Assembly (NCBI GenBank): GCA_023212695.1
Contig: JALCCG010000117.1
Coordinates: 1 to 62,520 of the forward strand
Direction of reading: 5' to 3'
DNA: 62,520 nucleotides
Source of the DNA: Sporisorium sorghi
Lineage: Eukaryota; Basidiomycota; Ustilaginomycetes; Ustilaginales; Ustilaginaceae
The number at the start of each line of letters is the position of its first letter. Within the stretch, counting starts at the first letter, position 1. This document shows, piece by piece, positions 1 to 8,814 of the stretch. Made by a program: the position numbers and the translations under genes. The notes below the pieces were generated by a model, which was not told the DNA's origin, made no database searches, and worked only from the letters and a program-made list of their open reading frames with translations.

Positions 1-718
1 CCCTGCATTAGCTAAAACCGGGCCCTCTCCGGCCTCCCCCCCTTCGTCGTGCGATTTTTCTCCTCCCCCCTCCGCGGTGAGAAGGAAAAGGGGGGTCTTG
101 GATGCCCCTTTGTTGTTCCCCCCCCCCCCCCCGCGGCCCATGTCCTGTTGGGGAGGTGCTTGCTTGTCTGAAAGAAAGAAGGCCCCCGTCGTAACTTACA
201 CCTCTGTTCCCTCCTGTAAAGCAGTCGACTGTGCTCGCAGAAGCGATCTTTGGTTTGCCGTGTTGTTCCTAACCAATTCCAGTCTCCGCTCTGCAGCGGC
301 TCCTCCTTCTCCTCGTCAAAACTTTTCACAGCCAAGAGTCGACTCTCTGCAGTCGGTGTAGCGATCCCTCAACACAAGCTTGCGTAAGGATCGTCGACTC
401 ATGCACTCTGCTTCTACGCCCTTGGTCCTTACCCTATTGACGACGCCTACTGTAGCTTCGATTGCCTCTTCGTCTTTCGACCATCATCATCATCATCCAT
501 CGCGACTCCCACCCCCTTCCTTGATCACCACCACCACCACCACATCCTGTATCCGGTACACCTCTACCTTCATCGCTCGGCACCAGGAACACCTTGAAAT
601 AGCTGCCGAACACTTTCAATTTCATCTCTTCGAGGGCACATTCGACCTCGCTTTCATTTCGTCTTCAGCGCAACCAAACACCGTCCCTTCGCCAACCTCT
701 TGCTCCATCTCCACCACC
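1..718. other. Non-coding left edge, upstream of secreted protein gene
   Basis: No convincing gene is seen here. The stretch holds a C-run near 118-131, CT-rich pyrimidine tracts and CAT/CAC trinucleotide runs near 480-545, as expected of a 5' flank and leader of the gene starting at 719. An open frame runs into that gene from an ATG at 401, but the added residues are His/Thr/Pro-rich and would bury a clean signal peptide, so I treat it as leader. Confidence 0.6.
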
Positions 719-1579
719 ATGCCGTCGATCACCAAGTCACTGTGCACCGCGCTTGCGCTGGCGTCCACCTTCGCCGGCACTTTCGCCTCCGACACGCACA
801 ACGATGTGCCTTACGTGCGCAGCCTCAAGCACTCGCGCCGCTCGCCCAAGCACCACGACCACGACTCTGCCGGACCATCCACCCTCTCCAGACGCGGTCC
901 CGTCTACTCCGGCCGCGCGACGTACTACGCCGCCGGCCTAGGCGCGTGCGGGAACTACAACTCCGGCAGCGACTTTATCGTGGCGCTCAACGCGGCGCAG
1001 TACGGCAATATGGGCCAGCGCTCGTCGTGGTGCGGCCGCACGATCGCCATCACGTACAACGGGAATACGCAGTATGCGACTGTGGCGGACGCGTGTCCCA
1101 GTTGTCCGTATGGCGGGTTGGATATGAGCGAGGGGCTGTTCAGGGCGTTTGCGAGTCCGAGTGTCGGGGTGTTTTATATGAGTTGGACTGCTGCTGGTGG
1201 TGGGAATAACGATGCGCCGACGAGTAGTAGCTCGACGTGGACGCCGAGTAGTAGCTCGACGTGGACGCCGAGTAGTAGCTCGACGTGGACGCCGAGTAGT
1301 AGCTCGACGTGGACGCCGAAGCCGACACCGACGAGCACGTGGACGCCGCCGCCGACGAGTACGTCGGCCAGGTCGTCGTCGAGTTCGAGTTCGTCGGCGT
1401 CGAGCAGCGCCGCGTCCAGCTCGACTTCTTCCTCTGCCGCAACCTCCACAGCAAGCTCATCAACGCAATCCGCACCAGCCGCCTCGTCAACAGCAGAGCC
1501 ACAGACAGCGAACAACCTTGACAGCTTCGCGCTTATCTACCAGGGTCTCAACCAGATGGCCGTCGCCGCCGCCAGCTAG
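719..1579 (+). CDS. Secreted RlpA-like double-psi beta-barrel protein with Ser/Thr-rich repeat tail
   Basis: Predicted 286-residue secreted protein of unknown substrate. Seen: an N-terminal signal peptide (about residues 1-23, ending TFA), a basic His/Ser-rich propeptide-like stretch with a possible Kex2 site (LSRRG, about residue 58), then a barwin/RlpA/expansin-like double-psi beta-barrel domain (about 62-165) with GRATYY, a Cys-containing GACGNYN loop, WCGRTI and the VADACPSCPYGGLDMS signature. The rest is a low-complexity Ser/Thr/Pro region with four identical SSSSTWTP repeats, likely O-mannosylated. The family includes fungal wall-associated and plant-interaction proteins that usually lack proven enzymatic activity. 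The ATG at 719 was chosen because it gives the signal peptide directly. No clear GPI signal is seen at the C terminus. The next gene is convergent. Confidence 0.85.
   Translation: MPSITKSLCTALALASTFAGTFASDTHNDVPYVRSLKHSRRSPKHHDHDSAGPSTLSRRGPVYSGRATYYAAGLGACGNYNSGSDFIVALNAAQYGNMGQRSSWCGRTIAITYNGNTQYATVADACPSCPYGGLDMSEGLFRAFASPSVGVFYMSWTAAGGGNNDAPTSSSSTWTPSSSSTWTPSSSSTWTPSSSSTWTPKPTPTSTWTPPPTSTSARSSSSSSSSASSSAASSSTSSSAATSTASSSTQSAPAASSTAEPQTANNLDSFALIYQGLNQMAVAAAS
1223..1318 (+). repeat. Perfect 24-bp x 4 intragenic tandem repeat
   Basis: Four identical 24-bp units in frame, each encoding SSSSTWTP, lie in the linker/tail of the secreted double-psi beta-barrel protein. Because the unit is a multiple of three, copy-number change would lengthen or shorten the stalk without a frameshift. 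Confidence 0.95.
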
Positions 1580-1890
1580 ACGCACACCCCTCAGTGCTTC
1601 GTTTCCGTTACGGGTTCCGTTTCTCTTTCGTTCGCGCATCCATGGCTGTTCTAGTAGCACGTCTCCGTTCTCCCTACGCATCTTTGTAGCACACACGAGT
1701 CGCCTGTTGATCCAGCGCAGACTTTCTTTCGTTCGTTCCCTTCCTCAGTCGGTTATCGTATAATGGAACCTTGTCTCCTTCCCCGCATCGGCATGCGAGT
1801 CCGTGTTGAGCGCACTGTGGCAAGTCCGTTGAAGAAGCGGTGTGTGTGCCATTCCGTCCCACACTACAATTACATTGATCGTCAAGCGGA
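1580..1890. other. Convergent 3' intergenic region
   Basis: About 310 bp between two stop codons of converging genes (secreted protein and FCP1). It is CT-rich with several TTCGTT-type motifs. No gene or structured RNA is visible. Confidence 0.6.
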
Positions 1891-1954
1891 CTATTCGTTA
1901 TCCAGTTGTCCATCCAACTCTTGCGCCAGATCGTCTAGGAACGAATCGCCGCCA

Positions 1955-1987
<33 letters not shown>

Positions 1988-4218
1988 TCCGCCTCGGCAT
2001 CCGGTCGCTGCCGCTTGCCCGTATCCCCGTCACCCGCCTCGTCGACACGCGCGCGCTTGCGACTGAGCCCCTCGCCCAGCGCTGTGCTATCCTCCTTGTC
2101 ATCGACATCGTCCGCATCAGCCGTCAACATAGACGGCGAGGGCGACGACGTGTTGCTCGCCGTAGTCGCCGAATCGAGGTACGCGTCCACTTCGTCGGCG
2201 GCTGCGCCCCAGTCCATGTCGTTGAGCTCGTTTTCGAAGAGCGTTTCGCCGCCCTCGTTTGCCGATTTGTCTGCAGCAGCGTCGTTGACCGCCGGCTTGT
2301 CGGTCTTGGCAGCGGCGCTGTCGCCGTTGCTCTTGTCTGCTTTGGCATTTGCCGCGGTAGCTGCAGCAGAAGCAGCCTCCGCGGACGCCAACGTATTCTC
2401 CGACACTGAAATACGGTACAGCGCTTCGTCCTGCCTCGCCCACCGCGACGCCGAGACGTGGAACCAGCTGGGCCAGACCACCTCGAGCCTGCCCTCCTCC
2501 CTCAACCGCATCGCCTGGTGCACCTTCGCCGTCCCCGGCCTCGCCGCCACCACGTGCGTCGTCACCCCGGCCTCGATCTCGGATGCGGGCGTGGCGCCAA
2601 ACTCGCGCGCCATGGCCCACAGGTCCGACTTGTCCGGATCGTGCCCGAAGGGTATCATGCTCGAAAAGACGATGGTGCAGCCTTTGAGCACGTCGGCTTT
2701 GCGCTGGCCGATTAGGTCGACTACGGAGGGCTTTCGGATGGTTGGGTCCGAGGCGGCTTGTGGTTTGGGACGGGACTGCATGGCGTCGTATGCGGCGTAC
2801 CATTGGGTGTGCAGGTCGTCGAGGATCGACTGGACGCGCTCGAGCTCGTTGTCGTCGTCGACTAGCACGGCGTGTGAGCGATGCGGGGGGAGGGGTGGGG
2901 GAGGTGGTTGAAAGGGTGGAAGGTTCGCGCTGCTGCTGCTGCTGCTGCTGGTGGCAAGTTCAGGCTCTGGCTTGTCCTCTTCCGCTGGCGCTGGCGCTGG
3001 TGTACTGCTGTCCGCGCTCGGTTCGCCCGTCGCACCCTCGCTGCCTTCGCTGCTGCTGCTCCCATCCGCCCCCGCTACCCGCTCACCAACACCCTCGCCA
3101 TTCCCATTCGGCGTAGCAGTCCCCGACCGTGACGCGCCATTGCCATGTTTCCCCAACTTCTCATCCAACGCCTCCTGCATCTTTGCCAGTGGTCTCGCCT
3201 CACGCTGCTCCGCCAGCTTGCTCTGCAACTTTTCCGTCTGAGCCGCAAAGTGCGCTGCAGCCTGACGGACCGCTTGCAACTCCTCCTCGGTGCGTCCTTC
3301 CGCTTCTTTGACCACCGTTTCTGGTGTTGTCGCCAGAGTACTGCTGCCATTGCTCGCACTTGCATCCGAGCTGGACACCGATGCCGATGAAGCGGCTTCG
3401 TCCGGCTTGCTAGCTGACGTCGACGCGATCGCTCCCGGCAACGCGCCCGGCGGCGGCGGAGGAGTCGGCAAAAAGGTCGCATTGATATCGCCAATCCCCA
3501 CAAAGAACTCGTACGGCAACACGGGGAGCAAGTTAGGACTCCTACTCCACACATCCTCCCTATCGTCAATAATGACAACCATGCTGTGGTCCACGGGGAA
3601 CAGCCTGCTGAGGCTCTTGCGCACGAGGCTGCCATTTTCGTCCCTCGACAAGATGCGATTCCCAAAAATCGACGCGTCCGGGTCGATGAGTTTGCACACG
3701 CAATTCGCATACGACCTTGTTCCCATGGTGTACACGTGCAGCTGGTACTTTTGCGACAGCCGTTTCAGCACCTCCGGTACGCCCGGGCGCGGTTTGACGT
3801 AGTACCAGCACGCCGCCCTGGACGCCCTCAGCGCTGCAGCTGAGTCCTTGGCATCGTCTTCGTCCGTGATCTCCTCGCCGTCGATGCCCAGGCGGAACTT
3901 GCCCACAGACTGGAGCGCGTCGTAGTTCGGGTTGGACTCGTCGCGCATCCACTCGCCGACGGTGGGGTCGACGGTGGCGTGGATGACGGTCTGGTCGAGA
4001 TCGACGATGAGCGCAAGCTTGCGTTGTGAGAGCAGATGGCTCGTGCTTTCCGAGTCGAGTCGCTGCGCTTCTTCGGCCGAGACCTTGACGGCGGCGCTCG
4101 AGTGCATGACGGACAACGAGGCGGATTCCTCGGAGTCGGCGTCGACGGGCTGGCCGCAAACGGCGCACATGCCAAAGAGCTGCACGGGATGCTTGCATGC
4201 TTCCGCTGCTTGTGACAT
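1891..4218 (-). CDS. FCP1: RNA polymerase II CTD phosphatase FCP1
   Basis: Predicted 775-residue nuclear phosphatase that removes phosphate from the heptad-repeat C-terminal domain of RNA polymerase II, recycling the enzyme. Seen: an N-terminal Cys motif (CKHPVQLFGMCAVCG, about residues 7-21) as in other FCP1 proteins; the FCP homology domain with catalytic DLDQT (DxDxT class), the KPRPGVPEVL segment, YTMGTRSYA and the second acidic motif IDDREDVW; a low-complexity spacer; a BRCT domain (LKGCTIVFSS to VVWPSWFHVSASRW); and a very acidic tail with a run of Asp. The frame is open upstream to 4479, but that stretch is not FCP1-like, so the ATG at 4218 is preferred. FCP1 orthologues often have more N-terminal sequence, so an unseen upstream exon is possible. 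Divergent from the GNL1-like gene. Confidence 0.92.
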
Positions 4219-4540
4219 GCTTGCTTGCTTGCTCGCCTCGCGTCGAGGTCTTTGGATGAAAAGGGTTACGACCGGCTGTGACGAGCGAGAGCTTCGTCTA
4301 TGCAATTGAAGCGGGCAGATCGGCGAGACATGAGGCCATGGAGCAGAGGAGTGTATGCGACCGTCGCCGGTGGTGAGCAGCTCGCTGTGCGATGAGCTAG
4401 TTGATGTAGCCAGTTCCAATGCGGGGAAGACGAGGTTCTTGCGTCGGACCATATTTTGCGAAACCAAAAAAAAAAACAAAAAAAACTCGGCTTTGTAAGA
4501 GTGCCGTCCGTATATATGCGAAATTGGGCGCGACTGCGTG

Positions 4541-4571
<31 letters not shown>

Positions 4572-4805
4572 CGCGAGTTGTGTGGCTCCTTTTAGTCAGC
4601 GAGTGGGACCCTCTCCGTCGCGTGGGATTTTCTCGGCGGTCGAGCCACTTTTTTCAGGGTTTTTTTTTTTTTTTTTTTTTTTGCGATTTTCCACATTTGT
4701 TAAGTCGCTCAACAGCAAAGTGGAGGTGTTTGCGCCCAAATTTTCTCGACAAGATGATTCTGTCCTAAGTTACTCTTCACCTGCAACCACGATCACCCAA
4801 CAACC
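4219..4805. promoter_or_regulatory. Divergent FCP1 / GNL1-like promoter with long poly-A and poly-T tracts
   Basis: Head-to-head intergenic region. It contains a 27-bp A-run (4541-4567), a 23-bp T-run (4660-4682), shorter A-runs near 4466-4487 and a TATATA at 4510-4515. The opposed A and T runs could pair as an inverted homopolymer or exclude nucleosomes. No other gene is visible. Confidence 0.6.
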
Positions 4806-7136
4806 ATGGTCAAGAAAGCATCCAAAGCGGCCAAAGCCAAGCTACGCCGCTCAGGAGCCAGCGTCGAAGACAGCGACGCCACTCGAGGCGGCACAGCAAG
4901 GTCTGCCCTGCTCCCACCAGATCAGCAAGCCGCATTCGAGTCACGCAGGCGTACGGTGCAGCTGGAAGAATCGGCCTTCTCCAAGCTCTCTCCACCTGTG
5001 CTCGAGCGGCTCAATATTTTGGCATCCTATGCGGACCTCAAACGGCCTGTCCCGGATGAGCTGACGCGGTTCGACTATTCGAGGTTTGGCCGGGCGAGGG
5101 CGGAGAACCATCAGCGGCTGGTGGATCTGGAGCAGAGCAAGAGGGATGAGAGAGACTCGCATCCGCTTGCGCGGTGGCTTGAGGGGTCGTCGTCGAAGTC
5201 TGCAAAAGCTCAAGAAGGGTTGTCCTCGGATGATGACAGCCATGAAGAGCAGGACGACGCAGAAGATCCAGGCATCACGGGCATCGAACAGACCGGCGAG
5301 CTGCGCCTCCCCAAACGCCCCAAATGGCGCTCCGACATGGACACCAAAACCATCCACGCGCAAGAGCAAGAAGTCTTCCGCCAATGGCTGCGCAAGACCG
5401 ACTCTGTCGTCGAGCGCGCCTTTTTCACCTCCTCGCCGCTCTTTGCCGGCCTCACCTCGCACACTCGCTCCGACGACAAGGCCGCTTTCGCACCTTCCTC
5501 CTCCGCAACGGGCGGCAGTCGCATGCTATCCACCCTCGCATCACACGGCAGCATCGCCCAGCTGCTCCACCACCGCCCCACCCCGGGAACCTCGGTGATC
5601 GGCAGCCTGTACGAGCGCAACATCGAAGTCTACCGCCAGCTCTGGCGCGTATGTGAGCGGAGTGATCTCCTCTGCGTCCTCGCCGACGCGCGGTGTCCTC
5701 TTTTGCACCTCCCACCGAGCCTCATTGGGTTTTTGGAGCGGTACATGCGGCTCAAGGTGATCATTGTGCTTACTAAAGCCGATATTGTTCCGCGCGACAT
5801 TGTGGATGCGTGGAAGGTGTATTTGAAGCAACTGTATCCGGGGTGGGAGGTGGTGGCGACCGAGAGCTATGCGAAGCTGGAGCGCATGGAGGGGCAGGGT
5901 TCGCGGGCGAGGTTTGCGCCGTACCTGTCGCCGGGGTCGAGAAGGGGGCTGTTCGGGGCGTTGAGGAAGGCGCATGCGGATTTGGTTACGCCGCCGAAGG
6001 GGGTGCAGGACGATGAAGGTAGAAGGAAGGAATGGATGCCGCCGTGTGCGACGGATACGGATTGGGACGGGGTGGAGAGGCGGGTGCAGCTGCATACTGA
6101 GGGTTTTGAGGGCCAAGATGCAGATATTCTCAACGGTAGCGGTCACGCATCTCAAGCCGAGCAGAACGCAGAGGATGCAGGTCCGGAGAAGACCAGCCAC
6201 ACCGGCAAAGAAACGCGCGCGCACCTGCCCTACCTGACCATCGGCCTGATCGGCCAGCCCAACGTGGGCAAGTCGAGTCTGCTCAACGCGCTCTTCGGCT
6301 CGAAAGTCGTCCGCGCCTCCAAAACCCCGGGCAAGACGAAGCACTTCCAAACGCACTTCCTCATCCCTCTCTCTCCACCTTCTTCCACCACTCTCAAAAG
6401 CGATGCGCCCAAGCCAGTCGGCGAAGAATCCCACCGCGGCCAGATCCGGCTCTGCGACTCGCCCGGCCTCGTCTTCCCCAGCCTCATCGGCATGGAGATG
6501 CAGGTCATGGGCGCCATCCTCGCCATCTCGCAGGTGCAGGCCATCACGTCGTGCGTTCGCTTCGTCGCGGAGCATATTGCGCTGGAGAAGGTGCTGCAGC
6601 TCGAGTACCCGCCCGATGACGACGGCACGGAGCAGGGAGGAGGGGAGAAGAAAGAGGAGTGGACGGCGGTGAAGATTTTGGAAGCGGTCGCGAGGCGGTA
6701 CACGTTCAAGACGGCGAAGGCGAACCGATGGGATGTGAACCGCGCGGGGAATCTAGTCATGCGTGCGGTGGCGGAGGGGCGGATCAAGTGGGCATTCCGG
6801 CCGCCGGGTATGGGCCATGGTGGGGGTGAGGGGATTTGGATTCCTGATGCAGAGGCGCAAAATGTAAGCGCAGGAGGGGATGTGCTCACAGCTCCCAACC
6901 CGGATGACGAGCACGAGCACGAGGCAGAGGAGGGGCAGGAGAAGAAGACTGAAAGCGAGGACGACGACGAGGCAATTGCCCGCAAGGTCAGATTCGACTT
7001 TGGTGCAGTGCAGAGCGACGACGACGACGAGGACGATGAAGAGGATGTGGTCGCAGTGGGCGGGTCGACCAACTCGCTGTTCAGCGCCCTCGCTGTCGAG
7101 GATGGCGACGATGACGACGACGACGACTCGGACTAG
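4806..7136 (+). CDS. GNL1/HSR1-type circularly permuted GTPase
   Basis: Predicted 776-residue GTPase of the YlqF/YawG superfamily, probably in ribosome biogenesis or nucleolar function; the precise role in fungi is not established from sequence. Seen: basic N-terminus (MVKKASKAAKAK), then the permuted order of G motifs: the NKxD-like TKAD (G4) in VIIVLTKADIVP precedes the P-loop GQPNVGKSS (G1) and DSPG (G3). The phrases YERNIEVYRQLWRVCERSD and DARCPLLHLPPSL are closer to GNL1 than to LSG1 or NOG2. A conserved C-terminal segment (YTFKTAKANRWDVNRAGN, then AFRPPG) follows. The tail is Asp/Glu-rich. The ATG at 4806 has a good context (CAACCATGG). LSG1 is the main alternative family; I favour GNL1. 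Confidence 0.88.
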   Translation: MVKKASKAAKAKLRRSGASVEDSDATRGGTARSALLPPDQQAAFESRRRTVQLEESAFSKLSPPVLERLNILASYADLKRPVPDELTRFDYSRFGRARAENHQRLVDLEQSKRDERDSHPLARWLEGSSSKSAKAQEGLSSDDDSHEEQDDAEDPGITGIEQTGELRLPKRPKWRSDMDTKTIHAQEQEVFRQWLRKTDSVVERAFFTSSPLFAGLTSHTRSDDKAAFAPSSSATGGSRMLSTLASHGSIAQLLHHRPTPGTSVIGSLYERNIEVYRQLWRVCERSDLLCVLADARCPLLHLPPSLIGFLERYMRLKVIIVLTKADIVPRDIVDAWKVYLKQLYPGWEVVATESYAKLERMEGQGSRARFAPYLSPGSRRGLFGALRKAHADLVTPPKGVQDDEGRRKEWMPPCATDTDWDGVERRVQLHTEGFEGQDADILNGSGHASQAEQNAEDAGPEKTSHTGKETRAHLPYLTIGLIGQPNVGKSSLLNALFGSKVVRASKTPGKTKHFQTHFLIPLSPPSSTTLKSDAPKPVGEESHRGQIRLCDSPGLVFPSLIGMEMQVMGAILAISQVQAITSCVRFVAEHIALEKVLQLEYPPDDDGTEQGGGEKKEEWTAVKILEAVARRYTFKTAKANRWDVNRAGNLVMRAVAEGRIKWAFRPPGMGHGGGEGIWIPDAEAQNVSAGGDVLTAPNPDDEHEHEAEEGQEKKTESEDDDEAIARKVRFDFGAVQSDDDDEDDEEDVVAVGGSTNSLFSALAVEDGDDDDDDDSD

Positions 7137-7585
7137 GTTCCCATGCAACCTTGTCACTCAACACGCCTCTCGCCCATCGCAGCATACACCACAGCCATAT
7201 CACCACAACACTCAACGCAATGAGATACCCTTTTGCACGTCACCACCACCACCGTTACACTTGCTCCTGTCTAATATCGGAGCTGTGATGTTGTTGCCGC
7301 AGTGAGACCAGGCGGTTGTGCTACAGCTTGGATGCCGAAAACTTGCCGTCGGTGCACAAGTGCGAAGCGCACGTTCGTTCGGCAAAAAAAGTGTTTTCTC
7401 GGAGAAAAAAAATAAAAAATAAAAAATGACGTGCGCTGCGCCTGGCTTGGCTTGTGCGTTCAAAACTTCTTCTCGTCCTCCTCATCCCACATTCCTCCCT
7501 TCCTTCCAACCACTGTATGCTTCGTAGCATCCTCTCCCCACCACCACATTCTAGATCACTCTCACTCCGAACGATCAACCGCAGA
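7137..7585. other. Intergenic region upstream of MTA phosphorylase
   Basis: Non-coding except for an in-frame open extension of the downstream gene: an ATG at 7517 would add an Arg/Ser-rich segment of 23 residues to the phosphorylase. A/T-rich block near 7405-7427. No RNA gene recognised. Confidence 0.55.
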
Positions 7586-8542
7586 ATGAGTGTGCCCGTC
7601 ATCACCTCCTGGGACGGTCCCGCGATCCGCATCGGCGTCATTGGCGGTTCGGGCCTGTACAAGCTCGACTCGATCTCGCCCGTTGCCGAGATCAACATCT
7701 CCACGCCCTGGGGCTCCCCTTCCTCTCCGATCACCATCGCAAAAACCGCAAAGGGCAACCACGTGGCATTCCTGGCGCGGCACGGGCGCAACCACGCCAT
7801 CCTGCCGAGCAACGTGCCGAACCTGGCCAACATCGCGGCGCTCAAGCATCTCGGCGTCAAGGCGATCTTGGCGTTCTCGGCAGTGGGAAGTTTGAGGGAG
7901 GAGATCGCGCCGAAGGACTTTGTGATTCCCAGTCAGATTATTGATCGCACTAAAGGGGTGAGGCGGGCGAGCTACTTCGGGTTTGGCGACGAGGAGAGCG
8001 TCGTTGCTCATGCGGGCTTTGGCGATCCGTTCTGCGAGGTCCTGCGTCCGCTGGTGTACGAGACGGTCAAGGAGACGCTGCAGCAGCACTCGCCGGAGGT
8101 TAAGGTGCACGAGGGCAAGACGGTCGTCTGCATGGAGGGGCCGCAGTTCAGCACGCGCGCAGAGAGCTTGATGTACCGAGCCTGGGGCGGCGACATCATC
8201 AACATGTCTGTCCTGCCTGAAGCCAAGTTGGCGCGAGAGGCAGAGGTGGCGTACGTCCTTATCGCCACTGCTACCGACTACGACGCATGGAGGCCCTCTA
8301 GCGCTGCTGTCAACGTCGCAGAGGTGTTGGAGAGCTTGAAGGCCAACGTCGAGGCGAGCAATCTTGTGACGACGACGCTCCTGGACAGGATCTACCCCGA
8401 GGTCGAGGACGACGAGACGAGCAAGAGCATCAAGGCCATCAAGGACTCGATGATGTTCAGCATCATGACCAAGTCCGAGTTCATCCCGGAGAAGGCCAAG
8501 GATAACTTGAGGTTCTTGCACCCTTGGTTTGCTCGCAACTAG
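7586..8542 (+). CDS. MEU1: S-methyl-5'-thioadenosine phosphorylase
   Basis: Predicted 318-residue enzyme of the methionine salvage pathway: it cleaves 5'-methylthioadenosine, a by-product of polyamine synthesis, with phosphate to adenine and 5-methylthioribose-1-phosphate. Seen: the phosphate-binding IGVIGGSGLY near the N-terminus, FLARHGRNHAILPSNVPN, the SAVGSLREEI motif, VCMEGPQFSTRAES with the substrate-contacting Met, and NMSVLPEAKLAREAE followed by ATATDYD. Length and motif order fit the PNP/MTAP family; the methylthio-specific signature (N-rather-than-purine-nucleoside loop) points to MTAP over PNP. The start at 7586 aligns with the family N-terminus. An upstream in-frame ATG (7517) would add a basic, Ser/Leu-rich leader that could be a mitochondrial presequence; I regard this as optional. 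Symbol is the yeast orthologue name. Confidence 0.93.
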   Translation: MSVPVITSWDGPAIRIGVIGGSGLYKLDSISPVAEINISTPWGSPSSPITIAKTAKGNHVAFLARHGRNHAILPSNVPNLANIAALKHLGVKAILAFSAVGSLREEIAPKDFVIPSQIIDRTKGVRRASYFGFGDEESVVAHAGFGDPFCEVLRPLVYETVKETLQQHSPEVKVHEGKTVVCMEGPQFSTRAESLMYRAWGGDIINMSVLPEAKLAREAEVAYVLIATATDYDAWRPSSAAVNVAEVLESLKANVEASNLVTTTLLDRIYPEVEDDETSKSIKAIKDSMMFSIMTKSEFIPEKAKDNLRFLHPWFARN

Positions 8543-8814
8543 AGAGCTGGAGCTGCAGCCTCGATCACGATAGAATGGCAGATGGGGTCATCAACTGATC
8601 CCTCGACAGGACGGCCGACTCGGCTCTTCACACCGAGCCTACACTCGTATCGATAGACCTACACAAGACAGTCCATCGCACACAAAAGCCGTTCAGACCG
8701 TAAAATGATGATATAAGATCAGATCAAGATTGCTCGACAAGAATAGAATACGCACGTGTGTGCTCGTCTTGATGTGAAAAGTCTCTCTCTCTCTCCAACT
8801 TACTGTGTGCTCTT

